Shown here piece after piece: positions 25,105 through 32,594 of a stretch of DNA of 64,000 nt. Positions within the stretch are counted from its first letter, which is position 1, and every line of letters begins with the position of its first letter. Below the pieces are notes generated by a model that was not told the origin of the DNA, did no database searches, and worked only from the letters and a program-made list of their open reading frames with translations. A program made the translations under genes and the position numbers. The stretch is from Sunxiuqinia sp963974515. GTDB lineage: Bacteria > Bacteroidota > Bacteroidia > Bacteroidales > Prolixibacteraceae. The stretch lies in NCBI RefSeq assembly GCF_963974515.1, contig NZ_CAXBDD010000008.1, positions 1 to 64,000 of the forward strand. Direction: 5' to 3'.

Positions 25105-27075
25105 ATGATCAATCACCGTCCGCCAATAAAACTCTCCGTTGTCATTGTCAACTATAATGTCAGATATTTTCTGGAGCAATGCCTGCATGCCGCCCAGAAA
25201 GCCTGCACCTCGCTCGATGCGGAGATTTTTGTGGTTGACAACAATTCGGTTGATGGCTCATGTCAGTTGGTGCGTGAAAAATTTCCCGAGGTAACACTGA
25301 TTACAAACCATGAAAATAAGGGCTTTTCAAAAGCCAATAACCAAGCCATCCGGCAAGCCAAAGGCGAATACGTGTTATTGCTCAATCCAGATACCATTGT
25401 TGAAGAAGACAGCTTTGAGAAGTGCCTCCGATTTATGGACGAACATCCGGAAGCGAGTGGGCTGGGCGTGAAAATGATCGATGGAAAGGGACATTTCCTG
25501 CCTGAATCGAAACGCGGCCTGCCAACTCCAAGGGTCGCCTTTTACAAAATTTTTGGTTTGTCCAGCCTGTTTAGCCGCTCTAAACATTTTGCCCGCTACT
25601 ACCTCGGACACCTGGACAAAGACCAAACCCACGAAGTGGATGTCTTAGCAGGGGCATTCATGATGCTGCGGCGCTCGGTGTTAAACGAAGTTGGCTTGTT
25701 GGATGAAGCTTTTTTCATGTATGGCGAAGACATTGACCTTTCGTATCGAATGACCCAGGCGGGCTTCAAAAACTATTATTTTGCCGGTACCACCATCATC
25801 CATTACAAAGGCGAGAGCACCAAAAAAGGCAGCATCAACTATGTGAAAATCTTTTATCAGGCGATGATCATTTTTGCCCGAAAACACTTTTCAGAGGGTC
25901 GCGCTGATCTGTTCGCCATGCTGATCAACCTGGCCATCTATTTTCGGGCTTTACTGGCCGTACTCAGCCGAATAGCCAAAGCAGCTTTGTTTCCAATCGT
26001 CGACATCCTGCTAATTTTTATTGGCTTTCTGTGGTTGTTGCCCTACTGGGAAAAGCTGAACTACACGCCGCATTATTATCCTTCAGCCTTTCTGCATCTG
26101 GTTGTGCCTTTTTATATTTTGATCTGGATTTCGAGCATTTGGATCGCGGGCGGATACGACAAACCAATCAAAGTCCTCCAGCTTTTTAAGGGGATCGTTT
26201 GGGGAACCATTGGCATTTTGATCTTCCATTCGCTGGCTCCCGAGAGCCTGCGATTTTCAAGGGCACTCATCGTTTTGGGTTCCGTCTGGGTAATGATCAG
26301 TCTGCTAAGCTATCGCTATCTGCTCAGTCACAGCCATCCGCAACAAGCCCACTTTGACCGAACCCGGGAGAAACGGGTCATTATCATTTCCAATCCAGAT
26401 GAAGCGTTGCGCATCAGCCAGCTAATACAGCACTCGCATCTGAAAATCGATATCGTGGGAATTGTTCAGCCCAATAACAACAGCACCCGCGACAATTTCC
26501 TGGGAAACCTGGGTCAGCTTGATGATATCATTCGAATCCACAAGATTGAGGAACTTATTTTTAGCGCAAATGATTTGCCCTCGCAGCAAATTATAAAAAC
26601 CATGCTCGATTTAAGCAAATTGAACGTCGAATATAAAATTGCACCCCCGGAAAGTTTATCCATCATTGGAAGCAACTCGATCGATACAACCGGCGACCTT
26701 TACCTGGTTGAGATGAATGCCATCACAAATGGAAACAACCTGCGCCGTAAACGCCTGTTCGACTTGGTTGGTAGCCTGATTTTCCTATTGACCTATCCAC
26801 TCATCTGCTGGAAGGTTCGGGACAAGGCGATATTTTTCACCAATATTTTCAAAGTGCTTTTCGGCTCAAAAAGTTGGGTTGGCCTCGCCCTAAACAACAA
26901 AAGAAACGTTGAACTTCCGAAACTAAAAGTCGGAGTACTGACGCCCGCCGATAAATTTAAAGGTGAACTTTCTGAATCAGAAATAAATAAGATTAACATG
27001 GTCTATGCAAAAAATTATAGCATCGCGCAGGATGCGCTCATTATTTTGCATGGCTGGAAAAACCTGGGACGATGA
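25105..27075 (+). CDS. GT2 glycosyltransferase fused to a degenerate phosphoglycosyl-transferase-like tail
   Basis: Residues 8-260 of this 656-residue protein form a GT2 domain of the rhamnosyltransferase/WcaE type: SVVIVNYNV, VVDNNSVDG, NKGFSKANNQAI, LLLNPDTIVEED and FMYGEDIDLSYR. About four membrane segments follow (roughly 290-400). Residues 420-545 look like the nucleotide-binding part of WbaP/WcaJ-type sugar-phosphate transferases. Residues 547-656 resemble the ends of the PF02397 catalytic domain (RRKRLFDLVGSLIFLL, and YAKNYSIAQDALIIL at the end) but miss the central catalytic segment with its acidic pair. The tail is thus likely inactive and perhaps structural. It is coupled to a GNAT gene by a 4-nt overlap. 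A role in surface glycan synthesis is inferred. Confidence 0.82.
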   Translation: MINHRPPIKLSVVIVNYNVRYFLEQCLHAAQKACTSLDAEIFVVDNNSVDGSCQLVREKFPEVTLITNHENKGFSKANNQAIRQAKGEYVLLLNPDTIVEEDSFEKCLRFMDEHPEASGLGVKMIDGKGHFLPESKRGLPTPRVAFYKIFGLSSLFSRSKHFARYYLGHLDKDQTHEVDVLAGAFMMLRRSVLNEVGLLDEAFFMYGEDIDLSYRMTQAGFKNYYFAGTTIIHYKGESTKKGSINYVKIFYQAMIIFARKHFSEGRADLFAMLINLAIYFRALLAVLSRIAKAALFPIVDILLIFIGFLWLLPYWEKLNYTPHYYPSAFLHLVVPFYILIWISSIWIAGGYDKPIKVLQLFKGIVWGTIGILIFHSLAPESLRFSRALIVLGSVWVMISLLSYRYLLSHSHPQQAHFDRTREKRVIIISNPDEALRISQLIQHSHLKIDIVGIVQPNNNSTRDNFLGNLGQLDDIIRIHKIEELIFSANDLPSQQIIKTMLDLSKLNVEYKIAPPESLSIIGSNSIDTTGDLYLVEMNAITNGNNLRRKRLFDLVGSLIFLLTYPLICWKVRDKAIFFTNIFKVLFGSKSWVGLALNNKRNVELPKLKVGVLTPADKFKGELSESEINKINMVYAKNYSIAQDALIILHGWKNLGR

Positions 27076-27602
27076 CTTTAAAGAAACTGGCACACGGACA
27101 AATCAAGTTTCGGCCATTGGAGCCGGAAGATCTCGAAATTATTTACCATTGGGAAAATGATCCTGAAATTTGGCAGGTAAGCAACACGCTGACTCCATTT
27201 TCACGCTATATTTTGAAACAATATATCGAAGCGTCTCATCGCGATATTTTCGACACCAAACAACTCCGATTGATGATTGAAGACTCGACTGGTCGCGCAG
27301 TTGGCGCAATTGACTTGTTTGACTTTGATCCGTTTCACCAGCGGGCCGGCATCGGCATCCTAATTCACAATCAAGACGATCAGGGGAAAGGACTGGCAAC
27401 CGACGCTTTACGCCTGATGTCTTTATATGCTACTGAAGTATTGGGACTGCACCAGTTGTATGCCAACATCACGGTCGACAATCAAACTAGTATTCACTTG
27501 TTCAAGAAAATTGGTTTTGAATGCGTGGGAAGGAAAAAAGACTGGATTAAAACTTCTGGTGGCTGGCTCGACGAGGAACTTTTCCAACTCATGCTAAAAT
27601 AG
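27072..27602 (+). CDS. GNAT-family N-acetyltransferase (RimJ/RimL-like)
   Basis: This 176-residue protein has the acetyl-CoA loop in the form QDDQGKGLATDALRLM (Q/RxxGxG/A) and the C-terminal GNAT strand/helix NQTSIHLFKKIGFECVGR. It would acetylate an amine of a protein, sugar or small molecule; the substrate is unknown. Its ATG overlaps the glycosyltransferase stop (ATGA), suggesting coupled expression, so acetylation of a glycan sugar or nucleotide-sugar is a reasonable guess. Its 3' end overlaps the convergent HsdR-N gene by 9 nt. Confidence 0.85.
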   Translation: MTLKKLAHGQIKFRPLEPEDLEIIYHWENDPEIWQVSNTLTPFSRYILKQYIEASHRDIFDTKQLRLMIEDSTGRAVGAIDLFDFDPFHQRAGIGILIHNQDDQGKGLATDALRLMSLYATEVLGLHQLYANITVDNQTSIHLFKKIGFECVGRKKDWIKTSGGWLDEELFQLMLK

Positions 27603-28049
27603 CTGATTAAATAACGGGATTTCCTTCAAAAAAACGTACGATTGTTTCTCCAGATCAATAAAACAACAGTAGTGGTTTAATCCGTTCGAAACAATCAGGT
27701 ACGGAACCTGAAAAGTCATATTGTAGCGGGTAATCTGATCAAACGTCCGCTGCGTGACTTTTACCGATGGCGCTTTGAATTCTACTAAAATTAATGGTTT
27801 CCCGGTCCGGTCATAAACCAGCAAATCGGCCCGAAACTGATTTTGATTAATCTTCAGGCCCGTTTCAATGGCCATCAGCGAGGCGGGAAATTGTTTTTCA
27901 CCAATTAAATATTGAATAAAATTCTGTCTCACCCACTCTTCCGGAGTAAGGACAACCAGCTTCCTTCGGATTTCATCAAATATCAAATTTTTGCCATCTT
28001 GCTGGTCGATACGAAACGGATATGTTGGTAAATTTAATTGGGTAAACAT
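27594..28049 (-). CDS. Stand-alone HsdR N-terminal-like (PD-(D/E)XK) protein
   Basis: This protein of about 151 residues resembles the type I restriction R-subunit N-terminal domain family (HSDR_N_2). It carries the nuclease-fold motif QFRADLLVYDRTGKPLILVE followed by FKAP (D ... E-x-K). No helicase, HsdM or HsdS gene is present, so it is not a restriction system; such solo proteins are frequent in Bacteroidetes and their function is unknown. The open frame starts with a TTG at 28064; the ATG at 28049 (MFTQLNLPTYPF) is preferred. It overlaps the end of the GNAT gene by 9 nt and is divergent from amn. Confidence 0.8.
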   Translation of the reverse strand: MFTQLNLPTYPFRIDQQDGKNLIFDEIRRKLVVLTPEEWVRQNFIQYLIGEKQFPASLMAIETGLKINQNQFRADLLVYDRTGKPLILVEFKAPSVKVTQRTFDQITRYNMTFQVPYLIVSNGLNHYCCFIDLEKQSYVFLKEIPLFNQLF

Positions 28050-28069
28050 ATTTAGCTGACGCAAAATTG

Positions 28070-28077
28070 TATTTTTG
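28070..28077 (+). promoter_or_regulatory. -7 box (TATTTTTG) of the amn-holA-rhomboid run
   Basis: TATTTTTG matches TAnnTTTG and would give a leader of about 70 nt to the ATG at 28151. It also falls just outside the preferred start of the divergent HsdR-N gene. No well-spaced -33 TTG was seen. Confidence 0.45.
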
Positions 28078-28150
28078 TAAAACCTTGCTACGGAACGAAG
28101 TTCACGCAGACTGATTTTCGTTCAAAAGTGCAAAAAAAAATCTTCTCCCG

Positions 28151-28921
28151 ATGAAAACGAAAAAGGAAATTGTTGATAATTGGCTGCCCCGCTATACCGG
28201 ACGCAAACTGGAAGACTTTGCTGATTACATTCTGCTAACCAACTTTCAACTCTATGTCGAAATGTTTGCCAAGCAGTTTACTGTGCCCATCTTGGGGATT
28301 AACCAAAATATGCCCAACGCCTCGAATGGTGACATTACCATCATCAACTTTGGCATGGGAAGCCCAAATGCTGCAACAATCATGGATCTGCTAAGTGCCA
28401 TCAAACCCGAAGCCGTTTTGTTTTTGGGGAAATGCGGAGGCCTCAAGCGGAAAAATAAATTGGGTGATTTGATCCTTCCCATTGCCGCAATCCGCAGCGA
28501 TGGTACCTCGGACGATTATTTGCCGCCTGAAATTCCTGCGCTCCCGGCCTTCAGCTTGCAGCGTGCCGTTTCAAGCGCCATTCGGGAAAGCAGGATGGAT
28601 TACTGGACAGGTGTCGTGTATACCACCAATAAGCGTGTTTGGGAGTATGATGCCCGATTTAAAAAGTATCTTTATAAAACCCGGGCTATGGCCATCGACA
28701 TGGAAACGGCAACTATTTTCACGGTTGGTTTTGCCAACCAAATACCAACGGGGGCGTTACTTTTGGTTTCGGATCAACCCATGATTTCGACGGGGATAAA
28801 AACAGAAGCCAGCGACAAAACCGTGACTACGAACTTTGTTGAAAACCACGTAAAAGTTGGCATCGATGCCCTGATGGAAATTAAAAATAATGGACGGTCA
28901 GTTAAACATTTACGATTTTAA
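28151..28921 (+). CDS. amn: AMP nucleosidase, short Bacteroidetes type
   Basis: This 256-residue nucleoside phosphorylase-fold enzyme hydrolyses AMP to adenine and ribose 5-phosphate. It shows INFGMGSPNAATIMD, VLFLGKCGGLKRK, and AMAIDMETATIFTVGFANQ, the ribose-binding MET motif of the PNP/Amn superfamily, plus LLLVSDQPM. It lacks the N-terminal regulatory domain of the roughly 480-residue E. coli enzyme, as is usual in this phylum. holA follows after 15 nt, so they are probably cotranscribed. Confidence 0.9.
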   Translation: MKTKKEIVDNWLPRYTGRKLEDFADYILLTNFQLYVEMFAKQFTVPILGINQNMPNASNGDITIINFGMGSPNAATIMDLLSAIKPEAVLFLGKCGGLKRKNKLGDLILPIAAIRSDGTSDDYLPPEIPALPAFSLQRAVSSAIRESRMDYWTGVVYTTNKRVWEYDARFKKYLYKTRAMAIDMETATIFTVGFANQIPTGALLLVSDQPMISTGIKTEASDKTVTTNFVENHVKVGIDALMEIKNNGRSVKHLRF

Positions 28922-28936
28922 ACGTTCAAGAAGACT

Positions 28937-29935
28937 ATGGATTATCAAGATATATTAGTTAACCTGAAGAAGAAAATCTACCATCCCGTTTACTTTTTGA
29001 TGGGAGAAGAAAGTTATTTCATCAATCAGATTACAGATTATATTAGCAAAAATGTGCTGACGGATGCCGAGAAAAGCTTCAACCAGCATGTTTTGTATGG
29101 AAAGGATACGGACGTAAATACGATTATTACCCACGCCCGGCGATTTCCTATGATGGCTAACCACCAGGTTGTGGTGGTGAAAGAGGCCCAAAACATCAAA
29201 AAAATTGAAGATCTCGAAGCTTACATCAAGGCGCCGCTGACGTCAACCATACTAGTGATCAATTACAAATACAAAACCATCGATAAGCGCAAGAGCTTTG
29301 CCAAACAACTGGCGAAGAGTTGTGTGCTTTTTGAGTCGAAGAAGATCTACGAGAACAAGCTCCCTGCCTGGATCAACAGTTATCTTTCGGCTCATAATTA
29401 TAGTATTGCACCGCAGGCGGCAGCCATGTTGGCCGAATACTTGGGAACCGATCTCAGCAAAGTATCCAATGAGCTCAACAAGCTTATTATCTCTTTGCCC
29501 GAAGGAACAAAAATCGCTCCCGAACATATTGAGAAGAACATTGGAATCAGCAAAGATTACAACATTTTTGAGCTTCAGAACGCATTGTCGGAACGAAACG
29601 TTTTGAAAAGCAACCAGATTATCAATTATTTTGCAGCCAACCCCTCTTCCAACCCGATTACACGCACCATTGCGAGCTTGTACTACTATTTCATGAAAAT
29701 CCTGACTTTGCACTTTCTAACGGACAAGTCACCCAATGCTGTTGCTTCAGCACTGCAGGTCGCTCCATTTTTTGTCCGATCATATATGGATGCAGCCAAA
29801 GTGTACAATCCGAAAAAGCTGGTTGCCATCATGGAAATTTTACGCGAATACGACATGAAATCAAAGGGTTTTGGCAATGTGTCTACTTCAGCCGGCGACC
29901 TTCAGAAGGAAATGATTTATAAAATTTTACACTAG
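28937..29935 (+). CDS. holA: DNA polymerase III delta subunit
   Basis: This 332-residue clamp-loader subunit binds and opens the beta clamp. The N-terminal KKKIYHPVYFLMGEESYFI (clamp-interacting element and degenerate Walker region), LSKVSNELNKLIISLPEG and the C-terminal collar helices are characteristic. Length is normal for HolA. It is in a plus-strand run with amn (15 nt upstream) and the rhomboid gene (11 nt downstream). Confidence 0.93.
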   Translation: MDYQDILVNLKKKIYHPVYFLMGEESYFINQITDYISKNVLTDAEKSFNQHVLYGKDTDVNTIITHARRFPMMANHQVVVVKEAQNIKKIEDLEAYIKAPLTSTILVINYKYKTIDKRKSFAKQLAKSCVLFESKKIYENKLPAWINSYLSAHNYSIAPQAAAMLAEYLGTDLSKVSNELNKLIISLPEGTKIAPEHIEKNIGISKDYNIFELQNALSERNVLKSNQIINYFAANPSSNPITRTIASLYYYFMKILTLHFLTDKSPNAVASALQVAPFFVRSYMDAAKVYNPKKLVAIMEILREYDMKSKGFGNVSTSAGDLQKEMIYKILH

Positions 29936-29946
29936 AATAAATAAGC

Positions 29947-30555
29947 ATGACAATAATTATCATTGCCATTACGGCACTTGTTTCCATCATTACTTTTAGC
30001 CGGCCCGACCTGATGGATAAACTCCAGTTTAACGCCAGCAAAGTAGTTCATAAGCAAGAGTATTACCGCCTTTTCTCACACGGGTTTGTGCATGCTAACT
30101 GGGAACACCTCATTGTAAACATGATTGTTTTGTTCTCTTTTGGACGTGCCATTGAAATGTATTTTGAATATGGGTTTGGTCGAATGGCAAATGCCTATTT
30201 TCTCATTTTGTATTTTGGAGGAATGCTCGTTTCCAACATTTATGCCTTGTATAAACACCGGAATAACTTCTATTACAATGCTGTGGGCGCTTCAGGTGCC
30301 GTTTCAGCCGTTTTATTTGCAGCCATCTTTTTTGAGCCTTGGAATAAAATCTATTTTTTCGGCGTTCTGCCTGTTCCGGGAATTGTTTTCGCCGGGCTAT
30401 ACTTGGCCTACTCATACTACATGGGCCGGAAACAAAACGACAATGTGGCTCACGATGCCCATTTTCTGGGAGCGGTTTTTGGCTTTATATTCCCCATTCT
30501 ACTCAACAGCAGCCTGTTTCAACGCTTTATGGACAAGCTATTTATGGTGATTTAG
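29947..30555 (+). CDS. Rhomboid-family intramembrane serine protease
   Basis: This 202-residue membrane protein has about six transmembrane helices. Rhomboid landmarks are visible: HGFVHANWEHLIVNMIVLFS (L1 loop and TM2 with the His/Asn), GASGAVSAVL (catalytic Ser) and AHDAHFLGAVFG (catalytic His). The Ser/His pair appears intact, so it should cleave transmembrane substrates in the inner membrane; the substrate is unknown. It ends the amn-holA run; the next gene starts after a 74-nt gap. Confidence 0.9.
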   Translation: MTIIIIAITALVSIITFSRPDLMDKLQFNASKVVHKQEYYRLFSHGFVHANWEHLIVNMIVLFSFGRAIEMYFEYGFGRMANAYFLILYFGGMLVSNIYALYKHRNNFYYNAVGASGAVSAVLFAAIFFEPWNKIYFFGVLPVPGIVFAGLYLAYSYYMGRKQNDNVAHDAHFLGAVFGFIFPILLNSSLFQRFMDKLFMVI

Positions 30556-30629
30556 GATTCAGGAAAAATTTGCCTGTCAGGAAGATTTCCTTCGCCACCA
30601 TGCGTCTTAATCGAAAATAATTGAATAAA

Positions 30630-31454
30630 ATGTCCGACAGCTTTCTTTTAATTGACGGCCAATTCTGTCACAATTCGGAGCAGCAATTTGCAGTCAGCCT
30701 GTTTGAAGGGCTGATTTTCGAGGAACACATTCGTGCTGTTCGCAACCTGATGCCATTTTGGGACCAACACCTGGATTTGATGGCGCTGAAGTTGAAGTTA
30801 TTTAACCAGCCAGTCCCCCAATTTCTGGCGTCCAGGGGAAAGGAACTGAAACGGCAAATTGAACGTACCCTGGTAAAAAACAAATTGTTTCGAAGCGCCT
30901 TGGTGTGTATCTATTTTATTCAAAACGAGAACGGGATTTCTTGCCTCATCAAAACCAATGCGATAGACGCAGTGAACTACCTGCTCAACCAAACGGGGCT
31001 AAAAGTTGGTCTGTTCGATAAGATTTCAAAAGGGATATCGCCATTGTCTTCGCTGGATCTGGGATCGGCACCATTATGGAAGATTGTGAATGCTGAATTG
31101 AAAACCTCACCCTTTGACGAACTGCTTCTCATGAATAACCAGGCATCTATTGTGGAAGCGCCATCAAAAAATATTTATGCCCTCAAAAAAAATACATTGC
31201 TAACTCCAGCCCCAGAAACCGGTGCCTACATGGATATCAGCCAGCAAAAAATTCAACAGATTAGTGAACGATTGAAGATTGAGCTGCAATTTGCCATTCA
31301 TATGGATGAAAAAATACTTTTAGAGGCTGATGAGCTTTTTTTGGTAAATTCAATTGATGGGATTCGCTGGATCAAGGCGTTCAGAACTAAGCGATACTTC
31401 AACAAGGGAGTCAAGAAAATCTATCACGAATGGAATAGATTACTGCTAATTTAG
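30630..31454 (+). CDS. Class IV aminotransferase-fold protein lacking the usual PLP lysine
   Basis: This protein of about 274 residues aligns with 4-amino-4-deoxychorismate lyase / branched-chain aminotransferase proteins: FEGLIFEEHIRA near the N-terminus and SIVEAPSKNIYALKKNTLLT at the conserved Glu/Asn site. In the family the Schiff-base Lys lies in a segment like SxxKxxNYL. Here that segment reads PLSSLDLGSAPLWK, with Asp143 where Lys is expected (hand alignment). A Lys eight residues later is unlikely to substitute. It may be inactive or have another role; no folate genes adjoin it. The longer frame begins with TTG at 30621; ATG 30630 is chosen. It overlaps the convergent YqgE gene by 9 nt. 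Confidence 0.75.
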   Translation: MSDSFLLIDGQFCHNSEQQFAVSLFEGLIFEEHIRAVRNLMPFWDQHLDLMALKLKLFNQPVPQFLASRGKELKRQIERTLVKNKLFRSALVCIYFIQNENGISCLIKTNAIDAVNYLLNQTGLKVGLFDKISKGISPLSSLDLGSAPLWKIVNAELKTSPFDELLLMNNQASIVEAPSKNIYALKKNTLLTPAPETGAYMDISQQKIQQISERLKIELQFAIHMDEKILLEADELFLVNSIDGIRWIKAFRTKRYFNKGVKKIYHEWNRLLLI

Positions 31455-32039
31455 CGAGGGGTTTTCCGGAAAATTTTCCCATAGAATATATTTGCCTCCT
31501 ATATCGCGCACAGCCTGCACCCACATACTTTTAGGTTTGCGGTCGACCATGACCAGATTTTCTTTAATTTCAGAAACCAACCAGGAATTCTCTTTTATTT
31601 CCTCCTCCAGTTGGCCATTGTCCCAACCCGAATACCCCAGGAAAAAACGAATTTGGTCAGGCAAAATCAATCCGTCACGAATGAGTCTTTTCACTTCATC
31701 AAAGTCGCCTCCCCAGTACATGTTGTCTTTTACATGAATGCTTCCAGGGATTAATTGCCCAAGGGAATGGATAAAATAAATGGTATCGGTGCTCACCGGA
31801 CCTCCGATATAAACTTCAGCATCAAAATCAGGAAAATCACCCAAAATTTCATTTACCGGATAGTCAATCTTCTTGTTCAAAATAAAACCAATCGCCCCCT
31901 TGTCGCTATGAGCGACCAACAACACAATCGAGCGGTTAAAATAGCTCCCTGGAAGGAATGGCTCAGCAATCAGGATTCTTCCTTTTTCGGGTGCTACGTG
32001 ATTGCTTTCAATTTTAAACAGATTGGTATCCAAGTTCAT
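31446..32039 (-). CDS. YqgE/AlgH family protein
   Basis: This 197-residue protein has the family signatures GRILIAEPFLPGSYFNRSIV, GAIGFILNKKI, VYIGGPVSTDTIYFIHS and FFLGYSGWDNGQLEEEI. Length is normal. The molecular function of this widely conserved family is not established; the name AlgH comes from an effect on alginate regulation in Pseudomonas. It converges on the class IV aminotransferase-fold gene with a 9-nt overlap. Confidence 0.92.
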   Translation of the reverse strand: MNLDTNLFKIESNHVAPEKGRILIAEPFLPGSYFNRSIVLLVAHSDKGAIGFILNKKIDYPVNEILGDFPDFDAEVYIGGPVSTDTIYFIHSLGQLIPGSIHVKDNMYWGGDFDEVKRLIRDGLILPDQIRFFLGYSGWDNGQLEEEIKENSWLVSEIKENLVMVDRKPKSMWVQAVRDIGGKYILWENFPENPSLN

Positions 32040-32191
32040 AATTGTCGAAATTCTGATTCAATTTATGAAAAAACAACCAGTAATCAAACACGTTTTTTGT
32101 ATTTGCAAAAATTAAGCCGAGTTTTCACAGCCATTTCGCACCTCGTTGGTGAAAAGACAGACAGAATTTAATCCGGGAAAACGATTGATGT

Positions 32192-32497
32192 TTAATCCTG
32201 CTCTACAATCAGGAAAACGTCTTCGTTCTCCTTTCTCATCAAAAACTCCTCTCGGGCAAATTTCTCCAGGTTAGTCAGGTTGGTTTGAAGTTCTTGGATT
32301 TTGCGCTTATCTGAAACAATTTTATTTCTCAAATACGACTCCTGTTCCGTGAGCTGAATCAGTTTCCGCTTATTATTAAAATGCTGCAACATGCTGTTCT
32401 CTTCATCAAAGAAGCCAACCCACAACACGAACAAGGCCAATACGATTCCGTATTTTGTTCGTAGCCGGGCCCAGATAAATGACAACACTGTTTTCAT
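32192..32497 (-). CDS. FtsB/DivIC-type septum formation initiator
   Basis: This 101-residue protein has a short cytoplasmic N-terminus, one transmembrane segment (about 17-29, GIVLALFVLWVGF), a heptad-type coiled coil (about 40-80) and a conserved end LEKFAREEFLMRKENEDVF. That is the layout of FtsB/DivIC, which bridges FtsL and FtsQ in the divisome. In many Bacteroidetes it lies near enolase; here pruA is upstream, separated by a terminator. Confidence 0.85.
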   Translation of the reverse strand: MKTVLSFIWARLRTKYGIVLALFVLWVGFFDEENSMLQHFNNKRKLIQLTEQESYLRNKIVSDKRKIQELQTNLTNLEKFAREEFLMRKENEDVFLIVEQD

Positions 32498-32540
32498 TGC
32501 TTCAAATTTCTCTTCTCACAAAAGTAGCGGATATTCATCC

Positions 32541-32573
32541 AAAAAAAAAGGAGATGAACGAAATCATCTCCTT
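32541..32573 (-). terminator. Terminator of pruA
   Basis: A perfect 10-bp stem (AAGGAGATGA / TCATCTCCTT) with a 6-nt loop is followed on the minus strand by about nine U residues. It begins 22 nt after the pruA stop codon and is a classical intrinsic terminator. Confidence 0.85.
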
Positions 32574-32594
32574 AAATTATTACATCTGGGCTTT

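Noticed and set aside
27594..28049. Type I restriction-modification system
   Set aside because: Only an HsdR N-terminal-like domain of about 150 residues is present; no helicase motor, HsdM or HsdS is encoded.
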